Assembly: GCA_030533445.1 (NCBI GenBank)
Contig: CM060082.1
Location: 34,491,817 to 34,555,816 of the forward strand
DNA from: Cyprinodon diabolis
Lineage: Eukaryota > Chordata > Actinopteri > Cyprinodontiformes > Cyprinodontidae
DNA: 64,000 nucleotides
Direction: 5' to 3'
This document shows, piece by piece, positions 22,024 to 35,620 of this stretch; position 1 is the first letter of the stretch; every line of letters starts with the position of its first letter. The translations under genes and the position numbers were made by a program. Under the pieces are notes generated by a model. It saw nothing but the letters and a program-made list of their open reading frames with translations, was not told where the DNA came from and searched no databases.

Positions 22024-22240
22024 GGGGGGCCACATGCCGAAGGCATGGCCCACCTACTACTATTGCACATATTTATTCCGCGTATTATTGGGGGGCCACA
22101 TGCCGAAGGCATGGCCCACCTACTACTATTGCACATATTTATTCCGCGTATTATTATTGGGGGGCCACATGCCGAAGGCATGGCCCACCTACTACTATTG
22201 CACATATTTATTCCGCGTATTATTATTATTATTATTATTA
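22024..22240 (+). repeat. Foldback/ATT VNTR, unit 7 (three monomers)
   Basis: Three monomers in the same place as in unit 3. The middle joint and the terminal ATT run differ in length from unit 3, so the two are not exact copies. Confidence 0.95.
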
Positions 22241-24894
22241 TAATTCTCCCGTATACCCAAAACTTCGGCACGTAACTAGTCCCGCACGGTTTGGCGGATC
22301 GGGCCCAAAGTTGGCACACGCGTCGGGACCAATGGGGTGATGTGTGCTTGTATAAAACTTTCTCATTAGTCCGAAGGTTTGCGAATTATTAGCGAAAACG
22401 TCGCAAAAAAATCCCATAGGAAATGAATGGGGAGAGGAAAAAAAAAGCATAAAAAACAGCACTTCACTGTGTCGGCATACATTCACCTAGAAAAACAGTT
22501 TGAAGCTCAGTTTGTAGATAAATCCTTCGTCTATTTAAAACTGAAGACGGTATGTTGATAACTGCTACGGTTTTTGTATAATCAGACCTCAAGCGCCACA
22601 AAGTTTTAGCAAAATCCAGCCTGCTAGAGTGGAGCAACTGAAAAGCTAGAGTGTGAGGCAGGCGTTTTTTAAACACAAAAAAACATTTTAAACTCGCCCT
22701 CACGGCCACATATTTATAGCTAGAGTCACCATTTTTGGTCAGTTTGTAGACTGAAATCTCTGGACCCACACAATATCTTCGGAATTACGGTAGGATTAAT
22801 ACTTTTCCTTAAAAACCCTCCAGACCGACCTAAAGTCGATGAAAATCAGAGCCGTTTTTCATTGGTTTTGGAGCAGAAGAGGGGAGAAAAACGAATCAGA
22901 CTATGTGTTTTAAACTCGTCATAAATATTTTTCTGAATGACACACATACACCAAAGTTGGCATAGTTGGAGTCGAAGGATGGCTGACGCTCACGGTGAAA
23001 AAATATTTTGAATAACTCATACGGTTTTTGCTCAGCAGTCGTTTGTTCGGAGGACATTTTAAGCAGCTGAAAGCTGGGGGAGAGTGTCCTGCTGCAGCTA
23101 GCTCAATTAGAAGATCAGGTGTGACAAAACGTTTTTTCTTTTTCTTTCTCTTCCCATTCAGGTTGTAGATGACCTACAGCCATGAAAGTTACTCCAATTG
23201 AAGACAAGATATAGCTGTCGCTTAGATAAAAATAATTTTTCAGATACCTTTTACGGTTTTTACTCAGCAGTCGTTTGTTCGGAGGGGTGCTTTAGCAGCT
23301 AAAAGGTGAGTGAGAGTGAGGTCCTGCAGTTCAAACAAAGGGAGGAGCAGGTGGGCCAACCATTTTGTTTGTGCTTCGTTTTGGGTTGTGAAAGACCTAC
23401 AGACATGAAGGTTACCCCAGTCTGAGACAAAGGATAGATGTTGCTTTCACTGAAAGAATTTTTCAGATATCTTTTACGGTTTTTGCTCAGCAGTCGTTTG
23501 TTCGGAGGGTAAGCACCTGGAAGCTAGCTGACAGTTAGCTTCTGCAGCAGCCTGCTAGAGTGCAGCTGCTGAAATCTTAGTGTGAGGCGGCCATTCTTTT
23601 AAGATCAAACATCTTATTCTCGCCCTCACGGCCACATATTTGGAGCTACAGTCACCATTTTTGGTCAGTTTGTAGACTGAAACCTCTGGACTCACACAAT
23701 GTCTTCGGAATTACGGTAGGATTAATACTTTTCCTTAAAAACCGTCCAGACCAACCTAAAGTCGATGAGAGTTTCAGCCTTTCTCTATTCTTTTTGAGCT
23801 GAAGATGGGAGAGAAACGAATCAGACTATGTGTTTTCAACTCGTCATAAATATTTTTCTGAATGACACACATACACCAAAGTTGGTATAGTTGGAGTCGA
23901 AGGATTGCTGATGCTCATGGTGAAAATGTTTTTTGAATAACTCATACGGTTTTTGATCAGTAGTCGTTTGTTCGGTGCCGTTCTTCCCATACAAAAAAGC
24001 CTGGGAAGAAGAAACCAATAGTGAGTGCAGCTGTTGTCTGTGTCAGTGAGAGGCTCGTTAAGCGTTGTCAAGGTTACCAAGCTTCAAACAGATTTTACCT
24101 CTGCTGTTTTAAACAGCACATATTAATCTAATGGAGGGTGAAAGGACTGATTTAACATTGGGAAATGGATACTATATGACTGCTGTCCATGACACTTCCC
24201 TTGCCACTCAGCACTGATAGACTTTCAAAATAAGACTCCAGGGACCCTACAAAATAAAAGCCTCTATATTTTTTACATATATTTATTGCCCTATATGGCT
24301 CAACATTATGACCCAAACTCAACCCCGTTTTAGAGAATAGACTCTAGGAGACTGTTTAAAACACACCCTATAGCAAATTTCAAAATAAAAGCCTCCCATT
24401 TCCGCTTCATCTACTGCCCTAATAACATGGAAAAAGAGTGATTTAACGATTGGAAAGTAATCAACTATCATTGACGGGTCTGAACATTTTCTATAAACAC
24501 AACTCTGTTGGACTTTCAAAATAAGACTCCAGCGACCCTACAAAATAAAAGCCTCTAGATTATACTAATGCATTAATTGATGCAAATGGCTCAACATTAT
24601 GACCCAAACTCTTCCAGGTTGTTTTTATTAGACTCTAGTGACCTTTTCAAAACACACCCAGAGCAAATTTCACAATAAAAGTCTCCCATTTACTCTGTAA
24701 TACAGCAACTATTCACCTAATAACATGGAAAACCAGTGATTTAACATTTGGAAATGGATTCTATATCACTGCTGGGCGTGACCCATCTTTTGATGCACAT
24801 TCATGATAGACTTTCAAAATAAGACTACAAGGACTCTACAGAATAAAAGCCTCTTCCTTATACACACTCATACATTCTGGCATGTTGCTCATTG

Positions 24895-25131
24895 CCATTG
24901 GTGATTTCATCACTGCAATGGCTCTTAGAAGGCGGGCGGAGCCCGCCAATGGTAACAGGCGGGCGGAGCCCGCCAAAGGTGATTACATCACTGCAATGGC
25001 TCTTAGCAGGCGGGCGGAGCCCGCCATTGGTGATTTCATCACTGCAATGGCTCTTAGAAGGCGGGCAGAGCCCGCCATTGGTGATTTTTTTCTTCACTGA
25101 GATGGCTCCTAGCAGGCGGGCGAAGCCCGCC
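24895..25131 (+). repeat. 51 bp hairpin minisatellite, unit 8 (five GC hairpins)
   Basis: Full-length block in the common arrangement, preceded by the variant gcatgttgctc that is shared with unit 19. Confidence 0.95.
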
Positions 25132-25404
25132 AACTGGGCTTTACCCACTGTGTTTCAATATGGACAACCCATATTACCCTTGTGCATCATACGCTGTGCA
25201 CGTCTATTTCCCAGATTTCAGCACAAGTGGCACACAGCTCTCTTTGCCCATGAACTTGCCCTCTTTCCTTCCCTCAGCAGCCCTCAAAGGCGTAAGCAGT
25301 TGGTCTGGGGAGCCCCGACGTCACTTGCCAGGGCCGTATTGGCCCGGTTCCCCAGACGGGCAGTAGGTGGCCCCCCTCAAAATTTCTTTAGAAATTTTCT
25401 AGTT

Positions 25405-25548
25405 GGGGGGCCACATGCCGAAGGCATGGCCCACCTACTACTATTGCACATATTTATTCCGCGTATTATTGGGGGGCCACATGCCGAAGGCATGGCCCAC
25501 CTACTACTATTGCACATATTTATTCCGCGTATTATTATTATTATTATA
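25405..25548 (+). repeat. Foldback/ATT VNTR, unit 8 (two monomers)
   Basis: Two monomers, the first of 66 bases, followed by a run of ATT triplets into attataattctccc. Confidence 0.95.
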
Positions 25549-26075
25549 ATTCTCCCGTATACCCAAAACTTCGGCGCGTAACTAGTCCCGCACGGTTTGG
25601 CGGATCGGGCCCAAAGTTGGCACACGCGTCGGGACCAATGGGGTGATGTGTGCTTGTATAAAACTTTCTCATTAGTCCGAAGGTTTGCGAATTATTAGCG
25701 AAAACGTCGCAAAAAAATCCCATAGGAAATGAATGGGGAGAGGAAAAAAAAAGCATAAAAAACAGCACTTCACTGTGTCGGCATACATTCACCTAGAAAA
25801 ACAGTTTGAAGCTCAGTTTGTAGATAAATCCTTCGTCTATTTAAAACTGAAGACGGTATGTTGATAACTGCTACGGTTTTTGTATAATCAGACCTCAAGC
25901 GCCACAAAGTTTTAGCAAAATCCAGCCTGCTAGAGTGGAGCAACTGAAAAGCTAGAGTGTGAGGCAGGCGTTTTTTAAACACAAAAAAACATTTTAAACT
26001 CGCCCTCACGGCCACATATTTATAGCTAGTCACCATTTTTGGTCAGTTTGTAGACTGAAATCTCTGGACCCACAC

Positions 26076-29000
26076 AATATCTTCGGAATTACGGTAGGAT
26101 TAATACTTTTCCTTAAAAACCCTCCAGACCGACCTAAAGTCGATGAAAATCAGAGCCGTTTTTCATTGGTTTTGGAGCAGAAGAGGGGAGAAAAACGAAT
26201 CAGACTATGTGTTTTAAACTCGTCATAAATATTTTTCTGAATGACACACATACACCAAAGTTGGCATAGTTGGAGTCGAAGGATGACTGACGCTCACGGT
26301 GAAAAAATTTTTTGAATAACTCATACGGTTTTTGCTCAGCAGTCGTTTGTTCGGAGGACATTTTAAGCACCTGAAAGCTGAGTGACATTGACCTGCTGCA
26401 GCTAGCTCAATTAGAAGCTTAGGTGTGATGAAACGTTTTTTCTTTTTCTTTCTCTTCCCATTCAGTTTGTAGATGATCTACAGCCATGAAAGTTACTCCA
26501 ATTGAAGACAAGATATAGCTGTCGCTTAGATAAAAAGAATTTTTCAGATACCTTTTACGGTTTTTACTCAGCAGTCGTTTGTTCGGAGGGGTGCTTTAGC
26601 AGCTAAAAGGTGAGTGAGAGTGAGGTCCTGCAGTTAAAAGAAAGGGAGGAGCAGGTGGGCCAACCATTTTGTTTGTGCTTCGTTTTGGGTTGTGAAAGAC
26701 CTACAGACATGAAGGTTACCCCAGTCTGAGACAAAGGATAGATGTTGCTTTCACTGAAAGAATTTTTCAGATATCTTTTACGGTTTTTGCTCAGCAGTCG
26801 TTTGTTCGGAGGGTAAGCACCTGGAAGCTAGCTGACAGTTAGCTTCTGCAGCAGCCTGCTAGAGTGCAGCTGCTGAAATCTTAGTGTGAGGCGGCCATTT
26901 TTTTCAGATCAAACATCTTATTCTCGCCCTCACGGCCACATATTTGGAGCTACAGTCACCATTTTTGGTCAGTTTGTAGACTGAAACCTCTGGACTCACA
27001 CAATGTCTTCGGAATTACGGTAGGATTAATACTTTTCCTTAAAAACCCTCCAGACCAACCTAAAGTCGATGAGAGTTTCAGCCTTTCTCTATTCTTTTTG
27101 AGCTGAAGATGGGAGAGAAACGAATCAGACTATGTGTTTTCACTCGTCATAAATATTTTTCTGAATGACACACATACACCAAAGTTGGTATAGTTGGAGT
27201 CGAAGGATTGCTGATGCTCATGGTGAAAATGTTTTTTGAATAACTCATACGGTTTTTGATCAGTAGTCGTTTGTTCGGTGCCGTTCTTCCCATACAAAAA
27301 AGCCTGGGAAGAAGAAACCAATAGTGAGTGCAGCTGTTGTCTGTGTCAGTGAGAGGCTCGTTAAGCGTTGTCAAGGTTACCAAGCTTCAAACAGATTTTA
27401 CCTCTGCTGTTTTAAACAGCACATATTAATCTAATGGAGGGTGAAAGGACTGATTTAACATTGGGAAATGGATACTATATGACTGCTGTCCATGACACTT
27501 CCCTTGCCACTCAGCACTGATAGACTTTCAAAATAAGACTCCAGGGACCCTACAAAATAAAAGCCTCTATATTTTTTACATATATTTATTGCCCTATATG
27601 GCTCAACATTATGACCCAAACTCAACCCCGTTTTAGAGAATAGACTCTAGGAGACTGTTTAAAACACACCCTATAGCAAATTTCAAAATAAAAGCCTCCC
27701 ATTTCCGCTTCATCTACTGCCCTAATAACATGGAAAAAGAGTGATTTAACGATTGGAAAGTAATCAACTATCATTGACGGGTCTGAACATTTTCTATAAA
27801 CACAACTCTGTTGGACTTTCAAAATAAGACTCCAGGGACCCTACAAAATAAAAGCCTCTAGATTATAGTAATGCATTAATTGATGCAAATGGCTCAACAT
27901 TATGACCCAAACTCTTCCAGGTTGTTTTTATTAGACTCTAGTGACCTTTTCAAAACACACCCCAGAGCAAATTTCACAATAAAAGTCTCCCATTTACTCT
28001 GTAATACAGCAACTATTCACCTAATAACATGGAAAACCAGTGATTTAACATTTGGAAATGGATTCTATATCACTGCTGGGCGTGACCCATCTTTTGATGC
28101 ACATTCATGATAGACTTTCAAAATAAGACTACAAGGACTCTACAGAATAAAAGCCTCTTCCTTATACACACTCATACATTCTGGCATATTGCTCATTGCC
28201 ATTGGTGATTTCATCACTGCAATGGCTCTTAGCAGGCGGGCGGAGCCCGCCATTGGTGATTTCATCACTGCAATGGCTCTTAGAAGGCGGGCAGAGCCCG
28301 CCATTGGTGATTTTTTTCTTCACTGAGATGGCTCCTCGCAGGCGGGCGAAGCCCGCCAACTGGGCTTTACCCACTGTGTTTCAATATGGACAACCCATAT
28401 TACCCTTGTGCATCATACGCTGTGCACGTCTATTTCCCAGATTTCAGCACAAGTGGCACACAGCTCTCTTTACCCATGAACTTGCCCTCTTTCCTTCCCT
28501 CAGCAGCCCTCAAAGGCGTAAGCAGTTGGTCTGGGGAGCCCCGACGTCACTTGCCAGGGCCGTATTGGCCCGGTTCCCCAGACGGGCAGTAGGTGGCCCC
28601 CCTCAAAATTTCTTTAGAAATTTTCTAGTTATTATTATAATTCTCCCGTATACCCAAAACTTCGGCGCGTAACTAGTCCCGCACGGTTTGGCGGATCGGG
28701 CCCAAAGTTGGCACACGCGTCGGGACCAATGGGGTGATGTGTGCTTGTATAAAACTTTCTCATTAGTCCGAAGGTTTGCGAATTATTAGCGAAAACGTCG
28801 CAAAAAAATCCCATAGGAAATGAATGGGGAGAGGAAAAAAAAAGCATAAAAAACAGCACTTCACTGTGTCGGCATACATTCACCTAGAAAAACAGTTTGA
28901 AGCTCAGTTTGTAGATAAATCCTTCGTCTATTTAAAACTGAAGACGGTATGTTGATAACTGCTACGGTTTTTGTATAATCAGACCTCAAGCGCCACAAAG

Positions 29001-29168
29001 TTTTAGCAAAATCCAGCCTGCTAGAGTGGAGCAACTGAAAAGCTAGAGTGTGAGGCAGGCGTTTTTTAAACACAAAAAAACATTTTAAACTCACCCTCAC
29101 GGCCACATATTTATAGCTAGAGTCACCATTTTTGGTCAGTTTGTAGACTGAAATCTCTGGACCCACAC
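26076..29168 (+). repeat. Array unit 9 (3093 bp, type A, twin of unit 5)
   Basis: Complete unit that repeats the private variants of unit 5 from its start to the hairpin minisatellite. It differs after the 20 bp palindrome, where it has one extra ATT triplet and the common right-end sequence. The right end carries aaactcaccctcac, otherwise seen only at the end of unit 19. Confidence 0.95.
28199..28357 (+). repeat. 51 bp hairpin minisatellite, unit 9 (three GC hairpins)
   Basis: Short 159-base block identical in layout to that of unit 5. Confidence 0.95.
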
Positions 29169-32100
29169 AATATCTTCGGAATTACGGTAGGATTAATACT
29201 TTTCCTTAAAAACCCTCCAGACCGACCTAAAGTCGATGAAAATCAGAGCCGTTTTTCATTGGTTTTGGAGCAGAAGAGGGGAGAAAAACGAATCCGACTA
29301 TGTGTTTTAAACTCGTCATAAATATTTTTCTGAATGACACACATACACCAAAGTTGGCATAGTTGGAGTCGAAGGATGACTGACGCTCACGGTGAAAAAA
29401 TTTTTTGAATAACTCATACGGTTTTTGCTCAGCAGTCGTTTGTTCGGAGGACATTTTAAGCACCTGAAAGCTGAGTGACAGTGACCTGCTGCAGCTAGCT
29501 CAATTAGAAGCTTAGGTGTGATGAAACGTTTTTTCTTTTTCTTTCTCTTCCCATTCAGTTTGTAGATGACCTACAGCCATGAAAGTTACTCCAATTGAAG
29601 ACAAGATATAGCTGTCGCTTAGATAAAAAGAATTTTTCAGATACCTTTTACGGTTTTTACTCAGCAGTCGTTTGTTCGGAGGGGTGCTTTAGCAGCTAAA
29701 AGGTGAGTGAGAGTGAGGTCCTGCAGTTCAAACAAAGGGAGGAGCAGGTGGGCCAACCATTTTGTTTGTGCTTCGTTTTGGGTTGTGAAAGACCTACAGA
29801 CATGAAGGTTACCCCAGTCTGAGACAAAGGATAGATGTTGCTTTCACTGAAAGAATTTTTCAGATATCTTTTACGGTTTTTGCTCAGCAGTCGTTTGTTC
29901 GGAGGGTAAGCACCTGGAAGCTAGCTGACAGTTAGCTTCTGCAGCAGCCTGCTAGAGTGCAGCTGCTGAAATCTTAGTGTGAGGCGGCCATTTTTTAAGA
30001 TCAAACATCTTATTCTCGCCCTCACGGCCACATATTTGGAGCTACAGTCACCATTTTTGGTCAGTTTGTAGACTGAAACCTCTGGACTCACACAATGTCT
30101 TCGGAATTACGGTAGGATTAATACTTTGCCTTAAAAACCCTCCAGACCAACCTAAAGTGGATGAGAGTTTCAGCCTTTCTCCATTCTTTTTGAGCTGAAG
30201 ATGGGAGAAAAACGAATCAGACTATGTGTTTTCAACTCGTCATAAATATTTTTCTGAATGACACACATACACCAAAGTTGGTATAGTTGGAGTCGAAGGA
30301 TTGCTGATGCTCATGGTGAAAATGTTTTTTGAATAACTCATACGGTTTTTGATCAGTAGTCGTTTGTTCGGTGCCGTTCTTCCCATACAAAAAAGCCTGG
30401 GAAGAAGAAACCAATAGTGAGTGCAGCTGTTGTCTGTGTCAGTGAGAGGCTCGTTAAGCGTTGTCAAGGTTACCAAGCTTCAAACAGATTTTACCTCTGC
30501 TGTTTTAAACAGCACATATTAATCTAATGGAGGGTGAAAGCACTGATTTAACATTGGGAAATGGATACTATATGACTGCTGTCCATGACACTTCCCTTGC
30601 CACTCAGCACTGATAGACTTTCAAAATAAGACTCCAGGGACCCTACAAAATAAAAGCCTCTATATTTTTTACATATATTTATTGCCCTATATGGCTCAAC
30701 ATTATGACCCAAACTCAACCCCATTTTAGAGAATAGACTCTAGGAGACTGTTTAAAACACACCCTATGGCAAATTTCAAAATAAAAGCCTCCCATTTCCG
30801 CTTCATCTACTGCCCTAATAAAATGGAAAAAGAGTGATTTAACGATTGGAAAGTCATCAACTATCATTGATGGGTCTGAACATTTTCTCTAAACACAACT
30901 CTGTTGGACTTTCAAAATAAGACTCCAGGGACCCTACAAAATAAAAGCCTCTAGATTATACTAATGCATTAATTGATGCAAATGGCTCAACATTATGACC
31001 CAAACTCTTCCAGGTTGTTTTTATTAGACTCTAGTGACCTTTTCAAAACACACCCCAGAGCAAATTTCACAATAAAAGTCCCCCATTTACTCTGTAATAC
31101 AGGAACTATTCACCTAATAACATGGAAAACCAGTGATTTAACATTTGGAAATGGATTCTATATCACTGCTGGGCATGACCCATCTATAGATGCACTTCCA
31201 TGATAGACTTTCAAAATAAGACTACAGGGACTCTACAAAATAAAAGCCTCTTCCTTATACACACTCATACATTCTGGCATATTGCTTATAGCCATTTGTA
31301 ATTTCATCACTGCAATGGCTCTTAGAAGGCGGGCGGAGCCCGCCATTGGTGATTTCATCACTGCAATGGCTGTTAGGAGGCGGGCGGAGCCCGCCAATGG
31401 TGATTTTTTTCATCACTGCAATGGCTCCTAGCAGGCGGGCGGAGCCCGCCATTGGTGATTTCATCACTGCAATGGCTCTTAGCAGGCGGGCAATGCCCGC
31501 CATTGGGGATTTTTTTCATCGCTGCAAGGGCTCCTAGCAGGCGGGCGGAGCCCACCAACTGAGCTTTACCCACTGCGGTTCAATATGGACAACCCATATT
31601 ACCCTTGTGCATCATACGCTGTGCACGTCTATTACCCAGATTTCAGCACAGGTGGCACACAGCTCTCTTTGCCCATGACCTAGCCCTCTTTCCTTCCCTC
31701 AGCAGCCCTCAAAGGCATAAGCAGTTGGTCTGGGGAGCCCCGACATCACTTGCCAGGGCCGTATTGGCCCGGTTCCCCAGACGGGCAGTAGGTGGCCCCC
31801 CTCAAAATTTCTTTAGAAATTTTCTAGTTATTATAATTCTCCCGTATACCCAAAACTTCGGCGCGTAACTAGTCCCGCACGGTTTGGCGGATCGGGCCCA
31901 AAGTTGGCACACGCGTCGGGACCAATGGGGTGATGTGTGCTTGTATAAAACTTTCTCATTAGTCCGAAGGTTTGCGAATTATTAGCGAAAACGTCGCAAA
32001 AAAATCCCATAGGAAATGAATGGGGAGAGGAAAAAAAAAGCATAAAAAACAGCACTTCACTGTGTCGGCATACATTCACCTAGAAAAACAGTTTGAAGCT

Positions 32101-32364
32101 CAGTTTGTAGATAAATCCTTCGTCTATTTAAAACTGAAGACGGTATGTTGATAACTGCTACGGTTTTTGTATAATCAGACCTCAAGCGCCACAAAGTTTT
32201 AGCAAAATCCAGCCTGCTAGAGTGGAGCAACTGAAAAGCTAGAGTGTGAGGCAGGCGTTTTTTAAACACAAAAAAACATTTTAAACTCGCCCTCACGGCC
32301 ACATATTTATAGCTAGAGTCACCATTTTTGGTCAGTTTGTAGACTGAAATCTCTGGACCCACAC
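29169..32364 (+). repeat. Array unit 10 (3196 bp, divergent centre, twin of unit 20)
   Basis: Complete unit with many private variants: actttgccttaaa, aaagtggatgag, gtgaaagcactg, ataaaatggaaa, gtcccccattt and acaggaact. Unit 20 repeats them. The hairpin minisatellite belongs to a different lineage (gccatttgtaatttc start, regular 51 bp spacing), shared in style with units 11 and 12. The 68-codon frame after the minisatellite has an in-frame stop here (atgacctag). Confidence 0.95.
31292..31556 (+). repeat. 51 bp hairpin minisatellite, unit 10 (divergent lineage, five GC hairpins)
   Basis: Block of 265 bases beginning gccatttgtaatttc. The monomers are regular and keep tttcatcactgcaatggctc in the later copies, where units 1-9 have cttcactgagatggctcc. 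The fourth hairpin has loop aat; the fifth has a broken arm (gcccacc). Confidence 0.93.
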
Positions 32365-33539
32365 AATATCTTCGGAATTACGGTAGGATTAATACTTTTC
32401 CTTAAAAACCCTCCAGACCGACCTAAAGTCGATGAAAATCAGAGCCGTTTTTCATTGGTTTTGGAGCAGAAGAGGGGAGAAAAACGAATCAGACTATGTG
32501 TTTTAAACTCGTCATAAATATTTTTCTGAATGACACACATACACCAAAGTTGGCATAGTTGGAGTCGAAGGATGACTGACGCTCACGGTGAAAAAATTTT
32601 TTGAATAACTCATACGGTTTTTGCTCAGCAGTCGTTTGTTCGGAGGACATTTTAAGCACCTGAAAGCTGAGTGACAGTGACCTGCTGCAGCTAGCTCAAT
32701 TAGAAGCTTAGGTGTGATGAAACGTTTTTTCTTTTTCTTTCTCTTCCCATTCAGTTTGTAGATGACCTACAGCCATGAAAGTTACTCCAATTGAAGACAA
32801 GATATAGCTGTCGCTTAGATAAAAAGAATTTTTCAGATACCTTTTACGGTTTCTACTCAGCAGTCGTTTGTTCGGAGGGGTGCTTTAGCAGCTAAAAGGT
32901 GAGTGAGAGTGAGGTCCTGCAGTTCAAACAAAGGGAGGAGCAGGTGGGCCAACCATTTTGTTTGTGCTTCGTTTTGGGTTGTGAAAGACCTACAGACATG
33001 AAGGTTACCCCAGTCTGAGACAAAGGATAGATGTTGCTTTCACTGAAAGAATTTTTCAGATATCTTTTACGGTTTTTGCTCAGCAGTCGTTTGTTCGGAG
33101 GGTAAGCACCTGGAAGCTAGCTGACAGTTAGCTTCTGCAGCAGCCTGCTAGAGTGCAGCTGCTGAAATCTTAGTGTGAGGCGGCCATTTTTTTAAGATCA
33201 AACATCTTATTCTCGCCCTCACGGCCACATATTTGGAGCTACAGTCACCATTTTTGGTCAGTTTGTAGACTGAAACCTCTGGACTCACACAATGTCTTCG
33301 GAATTACGGTAGGATTAATACTTTTCCTTAAAAACCCTCCAGACCAACCTAAAGTCGATGAGAGTTTCAGCCTTTCTCTATTCTTTTTGAGCTGAAGATG
33401 GGAGAGAAACGAATCAGACTATGTGTTTTCAACTTGTCATAAATATTTTTCTGAATGACACACATACACCAAAGTTGGTATAGTTGGAGTCGAAGGATTG
33501 CTGATGCTCATGGTGAAAATGTTTTTTAAATAACTCCTA

Positions 33540-33768
33540 CGGTTTTTGCTCAGCAGTCGTTTGTTCGGAGGGGTGCTTTAGCAGCTACAGTAAAATGTGA
33601 GTGAGAGTGAAGTGCTGCAGTTAAAACAAAGGGAGGAGCAGGTGGGACCAACCATGTTGTTTGTGCTTCGTTTTGGGTTGTGAAAGACCTACAGACATGA
33701 AAGTTCCCCCAGTCTGAGAAAAAGGATTGCTGTTGCTTAGACTGAAATAATTTTTTAGATTCCATTTA
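33540..33768 (+). repeat. Extra 229 bp left-domain module in unit 11
   Basis: In unit 11 the motif cggtttttgctcagcag at 33540 is followed by a full module, with ggaggggtgctttagcag and catgaaagttccccc, before a diverged motif cggttttccttcagcg at 33769. Every other unit has one fused motif (cggtttttgatcagtag ... tgttcggtgcc) at this place. Either unit 11 keeps the older state and the others share a deletion, or it gained a module. The divergence of the module from its paralogues favours the first. Confidence 0.85.
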
Positions 33769-34715
33769 CGGTTTTCCTTCAGCGCTCCTTTGTTCGGAGC
33801 AGACTTCCCATAAAAAAAGCCTGAGAAGAAGAAACCAATAGTGAGTGCAGCTGTTGTCTGTGTCAGTTAGAGGCTCATTAAGCGTTGTCAAGGTAACCAA
33901 GCTTCAAACAGATGTTACCTCTGCTGTTTTAAACAGCACATATTAATCTAATGGAGGGTGAAAGGACTGATTTAACATTGGGAAATGGATAGTATATGAC
34001 TGATGTCCATGACACTTCCCTTGCCACTCAACACTGATAGACTTTCAAAATAAGACTCCAGGGACCCTACAAAATAAAAGCCTCTATATTTTTTACATAT
34101 ATTTATTGCCCTATATGGCTCAACATTATGACCCAAACTCAACCCCATTTTAGAGAATAGACTCTAGGAGACTGTTTAAAACACACCCTATGGCAAATTT
34201 CAAAATAAAAGCCTCCCATTTCCGCTTCATCTACTGCCCTAATAACATGGAAAAAGAGTGATTTAACGATTGGAAAGTCATCAACTATCATTGATGGGTC
34301 TGAACATTTTCTCTAAACACAACTCTGTTGGACTTTCAAAATAAGACTCCAGGGACCCTACAAAATAAAAGCCTCTAGATTATACTAATGCATTAATTGA
34401 TGCAAATGGCTCAACATTATGACCCAAACTCTTCCAGGTTGTTTTTATTAGACTCTAGTGACCTTTTCAAAACACACCCCAGAGCAAATTTCACAATAAA
34501 AGTCTCCCATTTACTCTGTAATACAGCAACTATTCACCTAATAACATGGAAAACCAGTGATTTAACATTTGGAAATGGATTCTACATCACTGCTGGGCAT
34601 GACCCATCTTTTGATGCACATCCATGATGGACTTTCAAAATAAGACTACAGGGACTCTACAGAATAAAAGCCTCTTCCTTATACACACTCATACATTCTG
34701 GCATATTGTTCATTG

Positions 34716-35003
34716 CCACTTGTAATTTCATCACTGCAATGGCTCTTAGAAGGCGGGCGCAGCCCGCCAATGGTGATTTCATCACTGCAATGGATTTTAC
34801 AAGGCGGGCGGAGCCCGCCAATGGTAGCAGGCGGGCGGAGCCCGCCGATGGTGATTACATCACTGCAATGGCTATTAGCAGGCGGGCAGAGCCCGCTATT
34901 GGTGATTTCATCACTGCAATGGCTTTTAGAAGGCGGGCGGAGCCCGCCAATGGTGATTTTTTTCATCACTGCAATGGCTCCTAGCAGGCGGGCGGAGCAC
35001 GCC
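34716..35003 (+). repeat. 51 bp hairpin minisatellite, unit 11 (divergent lineage, six GC hairpins)
   Basis: Longest block, 288 bases. Loops include gca and aga. Two arms are broken (gcccgct in the fourth, gcacgcc in the sixth). The short spacing between the second and third hairpins matches the 27 bp segment of the common lineage. Confidence 0.93.
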
Positions 35004-35277
35004 AACTGAGCTTTACCCACTGTGGTTCAATATGGACAACCGATATTACGCTTGTGCATCATATGCTGTGCACGTCTATTTCCCAGATTTCAGCACAAGT
35101 GGCACACAGCTCTCTGCCCATGAACTTGACCTCTTTCCTTCCCTCTGCAGCCCTTAAAGGCGTAAGCAGTTGGTCTGGGGAGCCCCGACGTCACTTGCCA
35201 GGGCCGTATTGGCCCGGTTCCCCAGACGGGCAGTAGGTGGCCCCCCTCAAAATTTCTTTAGAAATTTTCTAGTTATT

Positions 35278-35620
35278 GGGGGGCCACATGCCGAAGGCAT
35301 GGCCCACCTACTACTATTGCACATATTTATTCCGCGTATTATTGGGGGGCCACATGCCGAAGGCATGGCCCACCTACTACTATTGCACATATTTATTCCG
35401 CGTATTATTATTATTGGGGGGCCACATGCCGAAGGCATGGCCCACCTACTACTATTGCACATATTTATTCCGCGTATTATTGGGGGGCCACATGCCGAAG
35501 GCATGGCCCACCTACTACTATTGCACATATTTATTCCGCGTATTATTGGGGGGCCACATGCCGAAGGCATGGCCCACCTACTACTATTGCACATATTTAT
35601 TCCGCGTATTATTATTATTA
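35278..35620 (+). repeat. Foldback/ATT VNTR, unit 11 (five monomers)
   Basis: Five monomers. The first is preceded by ctagttatt rather than ctagtt, an extra ATT not seen at the other filled sites. Joints have one, three, one and one spare ATT-type steps, showing triplet-wise variation. Confidence 0.95.

Larger units (their letters stand above)
19393..22771 (+). repeat. Array unit 7 (3379 bp, type B, three foldback monomers)
   Basis: Complete unit with a type B left domain (variant gaaacctgggggag). Like unit 3, which lies four units upstream, it carries three foldback monomers. The second GC hairpin has a broken stem (gagcccacc). Two bases are missing in the A/T-rich module (ggaaaaagtgattt instead of ggaaaaagagtgattt), which removes the minus-strand frame seen there in other units. 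Confidence 0.95.
22772..26075 (+). repeat. Array unit 8 (3304 bp, type B, two foldback monomers)
   Basis: Complete type B unit adjacent to another type B unit. It shares cggccattctttt and aaaccgtccag with units 15 and 19, and gcatgttgctc with unit 19. The right end has a two-base deletion (tatagctagtcacc instead of tatagctagagtcacc). Two foldback monomers explain most of its extra length. Confidence 0.95.
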
